Source: Variovorax ginsengisoli
Lineage (GTDB): Bacteria > Pseudomonadota > Gammaproteobacteria > Burkholderiales > Burkholderiaceae_C
Direction of reading: 5' to 3'
Length of the DNA: 64,000 bases
NCBI RefSeq assembly: GCF_030486595.1
Contig: NZ_JAUJZH010000009.1
Coordinates: 186,001 to 250,000, forward strand
Part shown: piece by piece, positions 1 through 8,754 of the stretch
Position numbering within the stretch: the first letter of the stretch is position 1
Layout of the letters: each line of letters starts with the position of its first letter
Position numbers and translations under genes: made by a program
Notes under the pieces: model-generated
Told to the model about the DNA's origin: nothing
The model's database searches: none
Seen by the model: only the letters and a program-made list of their open reading frames with translations

Positions 1-931
1 TTTGCCTGGTCATCCTGCGCATGCTTTGCGGTGGTTGGCCCAGCGATCGAACGAAGGCCCGGCGCATTCGCTCGGGGTCCCCGAAGCCCGCCTCCTCGGC
101 GATGACTCCGAGACTCAGATTGCCCGCGTCGATCATCACGCGGGCCGCCTCCACGCGCAGGTTCTCGATGGCGTGCGCGGGCGATTGCCCGGTTTCGGAC
201 TTGAAGGTCCGGCTGAACTGGCGCGGGCTCAGATGGGCGACTTCGGCGAGATCCTCGACAGACAGCGGCTTGCGCAGATTGGCGCGCGCGTGCGCCAGGG
301 TCTGCTGGATGCGATCGGATTTCGGTTCCAGTTCGAGCAAGGCCGAGAACTGGGACTGCCCACCTGCGCGGCGGTGATACACGACGAGCTTCTTCGCAAC
401 CAGGCGGGCGACGTCGACCCCCAGATCGTCTTCCACGAGGGCGAGCATCAGGTCGATGCCTGCGGTCATGCCCGCGGACGTCCACACCGGGCCGTCGTGG
501 ACGAAGATGCGGTCCGCCTGCAGCTTGACCCGTGGATGGCGCTGCTCGAGTTCGTTGGCGAATGCCCAGTGCGTGGTGGCCAGGCGCCCGTCGAGCAAGC
601 CGGCGTCGGCGAGGCCGAATGCGCCTGTGCAGATGCTCGCGATGCGCCGCGCACTGTGCTGGCGAGACCCGAGGAAGAGACGCAGCTTGTCCGATGTCAG
701 CTGAGGGGCCAATGATCCGGTCATCACGATGGTGTCGAACTGCGTCGAATCGAGGGGCGTCGACGCGACCTGCACCCCCGACGAACTCTCGACCAGGCCA
801 CCCTCTTCGGACAGCACTGCGACCTGGTAGAACGGCTGCTCCAGGGACGCGTTGGCGAGTTCGAAGGCAGCAATCGCCGCCAGATCCAGGATCTGGAAGC
901 CGGGGAAGATGAGGATGGCGACGCGTTTCAT
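1..931 (-). CDS. GlxA-family transcriptional regulator (DJ-1/PfpI + AraC HTH), 3' end outside window
   Basis: Read from ATG at 931 down to base 2 without a stop, 310 codons; the family is usually about 320 residues, so only the last few are missing. The N-terminal half is a DJ-1/PfpI-like domain starting MKRVAILIFPGFQILDLAA, with the nucleophile-elbow-like stretch ASICTGAFGLADAGLL and a following TTHW. The C-terminal third is an AraC-type double helix-turn-helix (LSVEDLAEVAHLSPRQFSRTF, then GFGDPERMRRAFVRSLG). Such proteins are cytoplasmic DNA-binding activators; the ligand cannot be told from sequence. It lies 42 bp upstream of, and on the same strand as, the efflux operon's last gene, so it is not obviously its regulator. 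Confidence 0.85.
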   Translation of the reverse strand, partial: MKRVAILIFPGFQILDLAAIAAFELANASLEQPFYQVAVLSEEGGLVESSSGVQVASTPLDSTQFDTIVMTGSLAPQLTSDKLRLFLGSRQHSARRIASICTGAFGLADAGLLDGRLATTHWAFANELEQRHPRVKLQADRIFVHDGPVWTSAGMTAGIDLMLALVEDDLGVDVARLVAKKLVVYHRRAGGQSQFSALLELEPKSDRIQQTLAHARANLRKPLSVEDLAEVAHLSPRQFSRTFKSETGQSPAHAIENLRVEAARVMIDAGNLSLGVIAEEAGFGDPERMRRAFVRSLGQPPQSMRRMTRQ

Positions 932-973
932 GATGAGCCGGGGTGAAGAAGCTGTGCGGTCGAACATGCGCGA

Positions 974-2407
974 TCAACGTGGACGCCCGCTATCTTCCCA
1001 ACCACCCCCGAGCGCAAGAAACACGTTGACCTGGTCCGACGCCAGCTTGCTGTCGGCGGCCGCGACGGATTGCTCGACGACGGTCAGCGTGCGCGTCGCA
1101 TCCAGGACGGGCAGGAAGCCTTGTCTGCCGAGGGCAAACAGCTGTTGCGTGTCTTCGGCCGCACGGCTCGCCTTCTCGCGGGCCGCCTCGAGCAGGGCGC
1201 GCCGCTCCAGGTCGCGGGCGTAGGTCTCCAGTGCACTCTCTGCTTCCTTCAACGCGTTCAGCACGGTGCCGTCGAAGCGGGCGAAGGCAATCTGCTGGTC
1301 GGCATCCGCCGCGCGGATTCGGGCCTGAATGCGAGACCGATCGGGAAACTGCCAGCTGATCAGCGGCCCCAGCGAGAACTTCAAGGTGTCGGTATCGAGG
1401 AAGTTCTTGTTGAGCCCGACCGAGCCGATCGATGCGCCCAACGTGATCTTCGGATAGAGATCGGCGGTGGCCACGCCAATGCGCGCAGTGGCCGAATGCA
1501 GTTCGTACTCGCTGCGCCGGATGTCGGGGCGGCGACGCAGCAGGCCGGCGCCGTCTCCCACCGGAATCGGCCGCGCCAGATGCGGTTCTTGATCACACGA
1601 CTGCACCGCACGCGGGAAGTCTTCGGGCGCGTGGCCGGTCAGCACCGCGAGCCGGTAGAGCGCCACCCGCTTCTGTGCGTTCAGGACCGGAAGGGTCGCG
1701 CGCACCTGGTCGGTCTGGGCCGACGCGCGGGTGACGTCCAGCGTGCTGCCCCGGCCGGTCCGGAACAAGGTCCGGGTCAGTTCGGTGCTTTTCTCCTGCA
1801 GGGCCACCGAACGCTCTGCCACCGCGATCTCGCGTCCGAACGAGCAGACTTCGAGGAAGGCACGGGTGGTCTCGGAGACGACCGTCACCCGTGTGGTGTC
1901 GTAGGCCGCGCGTGCGGCACCCGTGTCTGCGTTCGCCGACTCGATGGTCCGCGCGATCTGGCCGAACAGGTCGACCTGGTAAGACACGCCGGCGCCCAGG
2001 CCGTAGACGAAGTTGTTCGACAGAGGCTTGCCGGGCCTGAGTTCTTCCTCTGCCGAACGGCGCCCATAGGTGGTCGTGGCCAGCAGGGTGGTGGTCGGGT
2101 TCTTGGCAGCGTCGGCGTAGTCCAGGCCGGCGAGGGCGCGTTCGATGTTCCCCGCCGCGGCGCGGAGGTCGGTGTTGGCGACCAGGGCTTCCTGCACCAG
2201 CCCGTCCAGCGTGGCGCTTTCGTAGAGTCGCCACCAGTCTCCGGGGACGGGCTCGGGATCGAAGGCGGCATTGCCTGCGCCGAGGAACGGCCCGTTCGCG
2301 ACCTGGCTGTTGGCGACCGCGCCGGCCGGACGTTCGTAGTTCGGCCCCACGGCGGCACAGGCCGTCAGCACGGCGGCGGCGACGAGCATGAAGAATCGAC
2401 GGATCAT
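974..2407 (-). CDS. Efflux outer-membrane lipoprotein, NodT/OprM family
   Basis: 477 residues, normal for the family. The N terminus is a lipoprotein signal (MIRRFFMLVAAAVLTAC, lipobox LTAC with Cys17) followed by the characteristic VGPNYERP. The body has the duplicated outer membrane efflux protein (TolC-like) architecture, with long helices around the RRPDIRRSEYEL motif and a final LGGGW. It forms the trimeric outer-membrane channel of a tripartite exporter. It is the last gene of the FUSC-DUF1656-HlyD-NodT operon, starting 1 bp after the HlyD stop, so translation is probably coupled. Confidence 0.93.
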   Translation of the reverse strand: MIRRFFMLVAAAVLTACAAVGPNYERPAGAVANSQVANGPFLGAGNAAFDPEPVPGDWWRLYESATLDGLVQEALVANTDLRAAAGNIERALAGLDYADAAKNPTTTLLATTTYGRRSAEEELRPGKPLSNNFVYGLGAGVSYQVDLFGQIARTIESANADTGAARAAYDTTRVTVVSETTRAFLEVCSFGREIAVAERSVALQEKSTELTRTLFRTGRGSTLDVTRASAQTDQVRATLPVLNAQKRVALYRLAVLTGHAPEDFPRAVQSCDQEPHLARPIPVGDGAGLLRRRPDIRRSEYELHSATARIGVATADLYPKITLGASIGSVGLNKNFLDTDTLKFSLGPLISWQFPDRSRIQARIRAADADQQIAFARFDGTVLNALKEAESALETYARDLERRALLEAAREKASRAAEDTQQLFALGRQGFLPVLDATRTLTVVEQSVAAADSKLASDQVNVFLALGGGWEDSGRPR

Positions 2408-2408
2408 T

Positions 2409-3311
2409 TCAGTACCCCTTGGCCACGCTGACGTCCTTGCCGCGCGGCGCCTCGACCACCTCGACGGTCGCGGTGCGGCCCATGATCAGGCGCGCATCCG
2501 GCGGTACGTGGTCCAGCTGCACCCGCACCGGTATGCGCTGTGCGAGCCGGACCCAGTTGAAGGTCGGATTCACGTTGGCGAGCAGGTTCGAGCTGCCGCT
2601 TCGCTCCCGGTCCTCGATGCCGGCCGCGATGCTGTCGACATGGCCATCGAGCCATTGGGTCTCACCGATCATGCGCACGCGCACCGGAGCGCCGACCCGG
2701 ATGCGGCCGAGCTTGGTCTCCTCGAAGTAGCCCTGCACGTGCAGCGAGTCCTGGTCGACCAGCGCGAAGACCGGGCGGCCCGCCGTCGCGTAGGCGCCCG
2801 GGCGCAGGTCGAGGTTGGTCACCCAGCCATCGACCGGGGCCTTGACTTCGGTGCGGGCCAGGTTGAGACGCGCAGTGTCCAGCGTCGACGCGGCCTGCTG
2901 CAGGTTCGCCCTGAGCTGATCCACCTTGCTGCTGCCTTGCTCCCGGGACTCGGCAGGCACCAGGTCGCCGAGCGCGATGTTCCGACGGTTCTCGCGCCGG
3001 GCCTGATCGATCTGCACGCGCAACCCCTGCACCGTGGCCTCGGCCTGCTCGACCGCGAGCTGATGACGCGCGCGGTCGATGGTGAACAACACATCGCCCC
3101 GGTGCACCGCCTGGTTGTCGTGGACGGCGACCCTTTCGACCAGGCCCGACACATCGGGTGCGATCTGGATCACGTCCGCGCGCACCCGGCCGTCGCGCGT
3201 CCAGGGCGCCTCGCGGTAGTGGTCCCATGCAAGATGACCGACGAGGATGGCGGCGGCCACGATGGCCAGCGTCAGCACGACGCGGCCGATGGTTTGGAGC
3301 GAGGTTTTCAT
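2409..3311 (-). CDS. HlyD-family periplasmic adaptor (AaeA-like membrane fusion protein)
   Basis: 300 residues from ATG at 3311 (MKTSLQTIGRVVLTLAIV). A TTG at 3335 is in frame but overlaps the DUF1656 gene and is not needed. One N-terminal membrane anchor (about residues 8-28) is followed by the biotinyl-lipoyl-like half (TRDGRVRADVIQIAPDVSG, VHDNQAVHRGDVLFTID), a helical hairpin, and the second lipoyl half (TEVKAPVDGWVTNLDLRPG). This is the EmrA/AaeA type of adaptor that links an inner-membrane pump to a TolC-like channel. It lies between DUF1656 and NodT in a tight operon. By analogy with E. coli AaeAB the cargo may be aromatic or hydroxylated carboxylic acids; that is inference. Confidence 0.9.
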   Translation of the reverse strand: MKTSLQTIGRVVLTLAIVAAAILVGHLAWDHYREAPWTRDGRVRADVIQIAPDVSGLVERVAVHDNQAVHRGDVLFTIDRARHQLAVEQAEATVQGLRVQIDQARRENRRNIALGDLVPAESREQGSSKVDQLRANLQQAASTLDTARLNLARTEVKAPVDGWVTNLDLRPGAYATAGRPVFALVDQDSLHVQGYFEETKLGRIRVGAPVRVRMIGETQWLDGHVDSIAAGIEDRERSGSSNLLANVNPTFNWVRLAQRIPVRVQLDHVPPDARLIMGRTATVEVVEAPRGKDVSVAKGY

Positions 3312-3318
3312 GTCGATT

Positions 3319-3549
3319 TCATCCCAGGAAAGCAAGCAGCCGGAGGTCTGGCGTACTGGCGGCGAAGGCGACGCCGCCCCACAGGAGCGTGAACAGCGCC
3401 AGGTCGACCAGCGCCGGGTGCCATACCAGTCGATACGCGCCGATGCGCGTCAGGACCTTGCGCAACGCAAGCAGCAACGCGCCGGCGATCACCGCTGAAG
3501 CCAGCCCCACGTTGACGAGGATTCCGAACAGGCTGATTTCGGCTAGCAC
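3319..3549 (-). CDS. DUF1656 small membrane protein (AaeX-like)
   Basis: 76 residues from a GTG at 3549 (read as MLAEISLFGILVNVG). The start overlaps the last 7 bases of the FUSC gene, and the stop lies 7 bp before the HlyD start. Two hydrophobic segments are visible (about residues 8-28 and 47-63) with a basic loop containing RKVLTRIGAYRLVWHP, which is typical of DUF1656/AaeX. The family regularly sits between a FUSC permease and a HlyD adaptor, as here. Its role is not established. Confidence 0.88.
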   Translation of the reverse strand: MLAEISLFGILVNVGLASAVIAGALLLALRKVLTRIGAYRLVWHPALVDLALFTLLWGGVAFAASTPDLRLLAFLG

Positions 3550-5591
3550 GGCGCGCGCTCCGGGTCGTCGAGGGGCGGCGCCTCGGGAAACAAGCCTCGA
3601 CGAAGGCCCGTCGCCGCGGCCAGGCCCCTGAGGCGCAATGCCCCGCCGCCAAGGGCGAGAAACTGCCGGAGGGTGTTGTCCAGCGCAGCAAGCAGGGCGC
3701 TTGACGGCTGTGCCGGACCTTTGCGCGCCTGGCTGGCGAAATGCGCCGAGAGCTGCCGCATCAGCGCGTCGACGGCCGGTGCGAAGGGGGCGCCTTCGGA
3801 TTCGCCCGCGAGCTCGCGCAGAGTCGCCGTATTGACGCCGAGCCGCAGGTCGTTGAGCGCATCCGCGTGGCCCAGCCCCGAGGCTCCGCCCACGCGCGCG
3901 AGGCGCGGGATCAGCAGGCCGACGCGGTCGAGCATTCGGCTGGCCAGTGCGTCCGCACCGGGCGGCGTTCGCCCTGCGGCCAGCGCCGCGAGATCGCGCC
4001 ATCCTGCGCGCAGGATGCGGGTCGCGCTGGTCTCGGCGCTCACGACACGCATGAGCGAAGTCACCAGGAGCGCGATGAGGCTGCCGGCCACTGCGCCGAT
4101 GGCGATGTTCATGAAGCTGTCGAAGTCGGCACGCAGCGAGGGCTGGAGTGCCAGCAGCGTCTGCGAGATGAGGGCGAAACCCAGGGCGCGCAACCAGTGC
4201 TGCGGTGTGGCCAGGAACAGCGCGGTGCCGAAGTAGAGCGGCGACAGGGCCAGCGCGAAGGCACCGAAGCCGTCGACCGCCGGAAGGATCGCAAAGACAT
4301 AGAGTGCGGCGACGGGCGCGGCGATCAGCGACCAGGCGACCATCAGCTTCTGCATCGGGCGGGGATCGTCGACGAAGGCGAAGACGGAAGAGCCGGCGGC
4401 CGCCAGGCCGATCATCGTCGCGCCCTGCGCCCAGCCGACGGTGATCGCCGCAGCCCCCGCGATGGCCACCGCCACAGCGGCCGCCAAGCCGGCGTAGGCG
4501 GCCAGACCATGGTCGACATGCAGTTGCCGCCGGCCCTGTGCGTCGGCGAGCCGCTGCGTCAGCGGGTCCTGCTCGCGGACCGGGTCGCGAATGAAGGGCA
4601 TGAGATGAAGGCAGTCGTTCCAGGCCTCGGCGAGTTCGGCCAGGCGCTGGACCGCGCTTGCCGCCAGCATCTCGGTCCACGCGGGCAGGGTGCCAGGCGC
4701 CGGCAGCGCCTGCTGTCCTGCGGCGGCCAGCCGGTCGACACGGTCCTGGTCGCCCTGCGTGGCCTGGTCGATCCATTGCCGGACTTCCGCCACGTGCTGC
4801 GTCAATGCGGGCGGCATGGCGTTGCCGATGGCGCGGAGCCGATCCTCGACGGCGGACATCAAGGGAAGCAAGGCGACCAGGCGCGCTTCGAGCGCCGAGA
4901 CGATGCGGCTGTCCGCCGCGCCCGCATCGGCATCGAAGCGCTGGCCGCTGGCGAGCTGGTGCAACTCCGTGAGGTCGGCGGCAACCCGCCGGCGGGCGGC
5001 CTTTTCCGCGGGCGTCGACCCCTCGGGCGACAGTGCGGCGGTCATCCAGGCGCGTGCGTCAGCCAGGATCGCGCCCAGCCTGGCGTCCATCTGGGACTTG
5101 AGCGAACGGGGAAACAGCAGGCTGTGCACCAGCGCTGCGCTGCACGCGCCGATGACGATTTCCTCGATGCGCGCGACGCCGATGTCGAAGAGTTGCGAGA
5201 CGTCGCTGATCAGCGGCAGGCCCACCAGGGCGACGGTGTAGCCGGCCAGCAGGAAGGCATAGCTGCGGGGGCTGCGGTCCAGCAGCGAGACGTAGATGCA
5301 CAGCCCCACCCAGGCCCCGACGGCAGCGATCATCAGCCCGGGCGTCTGGACCAGCGTGGGCAGGATCAGCATCGAGGCGATGATCCCGAAAACCGTTCCG
5401 GCGGAGCGGTACAGCGCGCGGGAGACGACGGAGCCGGAGGCAGCGCCCAAGGGTTGGCTCACGATGAACACCGTCAGCGATGCCCACCCGGGATTCGGCA
5501 GGCCGGCGCTGAAGGCGACATACAGGGCCAACAGCGCCGCCAGGGTGCAATTGGTCGCGTAGATCACGCCGCGGGTGTTGAAAGCGCTCAT
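3543..5591 (-). CDS. FUSC-family inner-membrane exporter (AaeB/YccS-like)
   Basis: 682 residues from ATG at 5591 (MSAFNTRGVIYATNCTLAAL). The frame is open further upstream but that part is not FUSC-like. Two blocks of transmembrane helices (about residues 10-165 and 355-500) are separated by and followed by cytoplasmic helical domains, the FUSC plan. The phrase NPGWASLTVFIVSQP is diagnostic of aromatic-acid exporter family members. It is the first gene of a four-gene exporter operon (FUSC, DUF1656, HlyD, NodT). The substrate is unknown; p-hydroxybenzoate-type aromatic acids are the known cargo of the E. coli homologue. Confidence 0.92.
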   Translation of the reverse strand: MSAFNTRGVIYATNCTLAALLALYVAFSAGLPNPGWASLTVFIVSQPLGAASGSVVSRALYRSAGTVFGIIASMLILPTLVQTPGLMIAAVGAWVGLCIYVSLLDRSPRSYAFLLAGYTVALVGLPLISDVSQLFDIGVARIEEIVIGACSAALVHSLLFPRSLKSQMDARLGAILADARAWMTAALSPEGSTPAEKAARRRVAADLTELHQLASGQRFDADAGAADSRIVSALEARLVALLPLMSAVEDRLRAIGNAMPPALTQHVAEVRQWIDQATQGDQDRVDRLAAAGQQALPAPGTLPAWTEMLAASAVQRLAELAEAWNDCLHLMPFIRDPVREQDPLTQRLADAQGRRQLHVDHGLAAYAGLAAAVAVAIAGAAAITVGWAQGATMIGLAAAGSSVFAFVDDPRPMQKLMVAWSLIAAPVAALYVFAILPAVDGFGAFALALSPLYFGTALFLATPQHWLRALGFALISQTLLALQPSLRADFDSFMNIAIGAVAGSLIALLVTSLMRVVSAETSATRILRAGWRDLAALAAGRTPPGADALASRMLDRVGLLIPRLARVGGASGLGHADALNDLRLGVNTATLRELAGESEGAPFAPAVDALMRQLSAHFASQARKGPAQPSSALLAALDNTLRQFLALGGGALRLRGLAAATGLRRGLFPEAPPLDDPERAPC

Positions 5592-5831
5592 GGCGAGGAT
5601 GGATCGTGAATGCCGGGGCGATGGCACCGGCTGCTCGTAGCGTAGGGCTGCAGATCGAGATTCGGAAGCCTGCGCGGTACAGAACGTTATTGCGCCGGCT
5701 GCAATAAATGTGCGGGTCGGGCGCGGCCGCATTGTTTCGCTGTGAGCAATAGCGCATTGACCGCGACCGTCTTTGTTCGCGATGCGACGGTGACTACATT
5801 GGGCGCATCGACCTTCAACCGGGAGATGGCA

Positions 5832-6089
5832 GTGACCGAAACAACCTCCACCCTCCGTCCGAACACCCGCACCGCGCATGCCGCTCATGCCGGCCGCTTC
5901 GAGTTGTGGTTCGGCTCCCTCTTCAACCAGGGGCGCGGCTTCGCTTTCGCGTGTGACGCCGAAGGCCGGGTGAGCATCGAAGGACTCTCGGTGCGCGGCC
6001 GCCGCAACTATCTCTTCGCCAGAGCGATGGTCGGCCGCGAGTTCGCGACCCCGAGCGTTCGCACGGCCACGATTTCTCTTCACTCTTGA
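5832..6089 (+). CDS. Small uncharacterised protein divergent from the FUSC operon
   Basis: 85 residues. I choose GTG at 5832 because GGGAG at 5821-5825 then sits 6 bases upstream; the in-frame ATG at 5826 would be only 1 base from it. The sequence has a polar N terminus, a core with RFELWFGSLFNQGRGFAF and a second conserved-looking stretch RRNYLFARAMVGREF. No signal peptide or membrane helix. I do not recognise a named family. The divergent position suggests a shared promoter region (5592-5831) with the exporter operon. Confidence 0.6.
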   Translation: MTETTSTLRPNTRTAHAAHAGRFELWFGSLFNQGRGFAFACDAEGRVSIEGLSVRGRRNYLFARAMVGREFATPSVRTATISLHS

Positions 6090-6104
6090 TCAAGCAAATA
6101 CGCC

Positions 6105-6278
6105 ATGAAGCATGAACATCGACACGCGGAGCACCATCCCCACGCCTTGGAAGAAGGGGCTGCATCTTCGGCTGACTCCGAAACGCCTTCCTCGTCCGCC
6201 GAGGTCGGCTGCATGCATCGGGAATCCCAAGACAATCCGGTCTGGGACAACTGGAAATCGGTACGTGATGTGGGTTGA
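6105..6278 (+). CDS. Candidate 57-residue histidine-rich small protein
   Basis: ATG at 6105 opens a 57-codon frame ending 7 bp before the enoyl-CoA hydratase start. The first 13 residues contain six histidines (MKHEHRHAEHHPH), followed by an acidic/serine-rich middle and NPVWDNWKSVRDVG at the end. The His-rich head could bind metal. There is no convincing ribosome binding site and the frame competes with the in-frame upstream extension of the next gene, so it may not be expressed. Confidence 0.3.
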   Translation: MKHEHRHAEHHPHALEEGAASSADSETPSSSAEVGCMHRESQDNPVWDNWKSVRDVG

Positions 6279-6285
6279 GAAGAGC

Positions 6286-7065
6286 ATGACTGACGACGTA
6301 ACCATCGACACCGCCCAGGGCGTTCTGACCATCACTCTGGCTCGGCCCGAGAAGATGAATGCAATCACCAATGCGATGTACGGCGCCATGGCAGATGCCG
6401 TCGCTGGCGCTGAAGGGAATTCTGCCGTTCGAGTTGTTCTGATTCGAGGCGAAGGCGCCACGTTCACCGCTGGAAATGATCTGGGCGAATTCGCCGCAGA
6501 GGCAAGCGGCGAGACCTCACCGCAGGAGCGCCACGTCGTCCGATTCCTTCGCGCTCTCGCAGGCTGCTCCTTGCCGGTGGTGGCCGCGGTGAACGGACGC
6601 GCCGTGGGCGTGGGGACGACCATGCTGCTCCACTGCGATCTCGTGCTGCTCGCCGAGGATGCCCTTCTGTCTACGCCGTTCGTCAACCTTGCCCTCGTGC
6701 CGGAGGCTGGGTCGAGCTTGCTCCTTCCTGCTCGCATCGGGCACGTTCGCGCATTCCAGATGTTTGCGTTGGGCAAGCCCGTTTCCGCTGCGCAAGCCCT
6801 GGCCTGGGGGATTGCCAACCAGGTGGTGCCGACGGCGGAACTTCATGAGGAGGCTCGGCAAATTGCGCAGGCGCTGGCCAGGCAGGCTGCCGGATCCTTG
6901 ATGGCGACGAAAAGCCTGATGCGCCATGCAGAAGCCACCGCAGCGGCGCAGATGGAAAAGGAAACCGCACAGTTCACCGAGCGGCTCAAGAGCCCCGAGG
7001 CGCGTGAAGCGTTCGCCGCATTTGCGCAGAAGCGGGCGCCTGATTTCTCGCGGCTTGCACGGTAG
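6286..7065 (+). CDS. Enoyl-CoA hydratase/isomerase family protein
   Basis: 259 residues from ATG at 6286 (MTDDVTIDTAQGVLTITL). Crotonase-fold hallmarks: the first oxyanion-hole segment FTAGNDLGEF, the second PVVAAVNGRAVGVGTTMLLHCD, and the acid-containing strand NLALVPEAGSS. The Glu in VPEAG matches the position of the catalytic acid in delta3-delta2-enoyl-CoA isomerases, whereas hydratases use two acids; isomerase activity is therefore the better guess. Probably cytoplasmic, acting in fatty acid or aromatic-derived CoA ester degradation. It stands alone; the next gene is convergent. Confidence 0.88.
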   Translation: MTDDVTIDTAQGVLTITLARPEKMNAITNAMYGAMADAVAGAEGNSAVRVVLIRGEGATFTAGNDLGEFAAEASGETSPQERHVVRFLRALAGCSLPVVAAVNGRAVGVGTTMLLHCDLVLLAEDALLSTPFVNLALVPEAGSSLLLPARIGHVRAFQMFALGKPVSAAQALAWGIANQVVPTAELHEEARQIAQALARQAAGSLMATKSLMRHAEATAAAQMEKETAQFTERLKSPEAREAFAAFAQKRAPDFSRLAR

Positions 7066-7119
7066 CGGCGGCGCCGCTTCGCTCCCCGATCGGTGTCGCG
7101 ACGCCGGGATCGCGAGCGT

Positions 7120-7851
7120 TCATGCCCGGCTCGAGTGCGTCAAGGTGAATCCCTCGACATGCGCGAGTTGGGACAGCTCGTCCCCTATGGTGCTCAGGGC
7201 GCTGGTTCGCGCGCTCGAGCTCGCGAAGATCAGGCACTGGATTTCGAATTGGGTGCCGTCGAAACTGATGGCGACGCTCTCGGGAGGGATCTGAAGTCCG
7301 CGCTTGACCAGGAAGTGATGGACCTCCTCGGGACTCGGTTTGTGTCCCTTGCTGAATCGAAATGTCCCTGTCATCGCCGCGTGGGCGGGCAGGCGCTGCT
7401 CGATCCGCGGCACGACGGCCGTGCAGATCACGAACAGCGCCGTCAATCCAATGGCCGGCACGTAGAACCCCACCCCCACCAGGATGCCGATCGCAGAAGA
7501 ACCCCAGATGGATGCCGCGGTCGTCAGTCCACGCACGTTGTGACCGCTCTTGACAATCAGGCCCGCGCCCAGAAACCCGATGCCCGTGAGGACGGCGCCG
7601 ATGACCTTCGTCGGATCGGCCGCGATCGGGATGGTCTCGCTCCCCCAGTACCACATCGTCGGGTAGCCGGCCAGCAAGGTGACCGCGCAGGAGGTGGCGC
7701 AGACCAGGCAATAGACCTGGCTGCCCGCGGCGCGCCCGCTGAAATAGCGCTCGTAGCCGACAAACCACCCGAGCATCAGGGCAGCGGCCATGTTGAAGAC
7801 CATCCACATGCCCACACCATGCCAGCTGTTGATCACGCCAAGTTGGAACAC
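7120..7851 (-). CDS. MgtC/SapB-family membrane protein
   Basis: 243 residues from GTG at 7851, chosen because AGGAGG lies 5 bases upstream; longer in-frame starts lack this. Four to five hydrophobic helices fill the first 150 residues with the MgtC signatures ALMLGWFVGYERYFSGRAAG, GAVLTGIGFLGAGLIVK and GLTTAASIWGSSAIGI. The last 85 residues form a soluble ACT-like domain. Known MgtC proteins are inner-membrane virulence/Mg2+ stress factors; members with this GYERYFSGR motif are common in environmental Burkholderiales, and their role is unclear. Confidence 0.88.
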   Translation of the reverse strand: MFQLGVINSWHGVGMWMVFNMAAALMLGWFVGYERYFSGRAAGSQVYCLVCATSCAVTLLAGYPTMWYWGSETIPIAADPTKVIGAVLTGIGFLGAGLIVKSGHNVRGLTTAASIWGSSAIGILVGVGFYVPAIGLTALFVICTAVVPRIEQRLPAHAAMTGTFRFSKGHKPSPEEVHHFLVKRGLQIPPESVAISFDGTQFEIQCLIFASSSARTSALSTIGDELSQLAHVEGFTLTHSSRA

Positions 7852-8054
7852 GTCGCCTCCTGTCGCATGAAGGCAGCGGACCAGGGTCGTATCTTCATCT
7901 GCGGGCCTGTCGTCGAGCGAGATTGCTTCGCGAACAGACCAGCCGACTCTAGGAAATCCACTGCCGATCGACAAGGCGATGAAGCGCAAAAAGCTATTTC
8001 GACTGCCTCAATAGCGGCGCAGTCGGCCGCGTGCCCAGGGCCCTTCCGGCAGGC

Positions 8055-8663
8055 TCAAGACGTCTCGACAAGACCCTCGGCTGGGGCAGTTCGCGGGTGA
8101 TGCGCGCCAGCGCGACGATCGGTAGGCATTCCTTCTTCATCGATGGAATGCGTTTCCTTTCCTCTTCCACCATCCTTGGCACGAGCGGCCAGGCGAACGT
8201 AGAACTCCGCGACCTCCCGCAAGTCCTGTTCGTCCAGGTCCTCGATGCCGATCATGCGATTGCTCGCCTGCTTGCTCGCCGCCAGGAGCTCGTTGAGCTT
8301 CAGGTGCAATGCGATGCTGTCCTTGTTCTGGCTTTGCTGAATCATGAACACCATCAGGAACGTGACGATGGTGGTGCCCGTGTTGATGACGAGCTGCCAG
8401 TTCTCCGAGTAGTCGAAGAAGTGCCCGACCGCGGCCCAGACAACGACGGAGGCCAGGGCAAGCGCAAACGCCACAGGCGACCCGGCCCATCGGGTGACCC
8501 GCGAAGCGAAGCGGTCGAAGGCGGTAAAGAGGACGGAACGGCTGGCGTACGCCGACGTATTGGTCGCCGGCATCGAGCCCAGCGAGTCGTCCGGCGTCTC
8601 TGTCAGTTCTGGGGGCACGGCACTCTCCTTTCCAGGTTCCCGTCGCGAAGCCATGAGCTTCAT
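8055..8663 (-). CDS. Low-affinity iron permease (Fet4-like, PF04120) family protein
   Basis: 202 residues from ATG at 8663; an ATG at 8654 is an alternative. After a polar N-terminal tail, FDRFASRVTRWAGSPVAFAL leads into two transmembrane helices (about residues 63-82 and 91-108), then IQQSQNKDSIALHLKLNELL, the family's diagnostic motif, and a charged cytoplasmic C terminus. The bacterial members are small two-helix proteins named after yeast Fet4, but iron transport is not shown for them. It follows uvrA by 91 bp on the same strand. Confidence 0.85.
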   Translation of the reverse strand: MKLMASRREPGKESAVPPELTETPDDSLGSMPATNTSAYASRSVLFTAFDRFASRVTRWAGSPVAFALALASVVVWAAVGHFFDYSENWQLVINTGTTIVTFLMVFMIQQSQNKDSIALHLKLNELLAASKQASNRMIGIEDLDEQDLREVAEFYVRLAARAKDGGRGKETHSIDEEGMPTDRRAGAHHPRTAPAEGLVETS

Positions 8664-8754
8664 GGCGCCTTGGAAGTACGCGTGTCGGCAGCTTGTTGCC
8701 AACAACGTAGGCGCGCGCCCCACCGTCGCATCGGTGCACCGCCAAAAGCGCCGA

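Noticed and set aside
7852-8054. Possible gene in the 203-bp gap between the MgtC-like and iron permease-like genes
   Set aside because: Frames here extend neighbouring genes or their antisense; no ribosome binding site with a sensible start was found.
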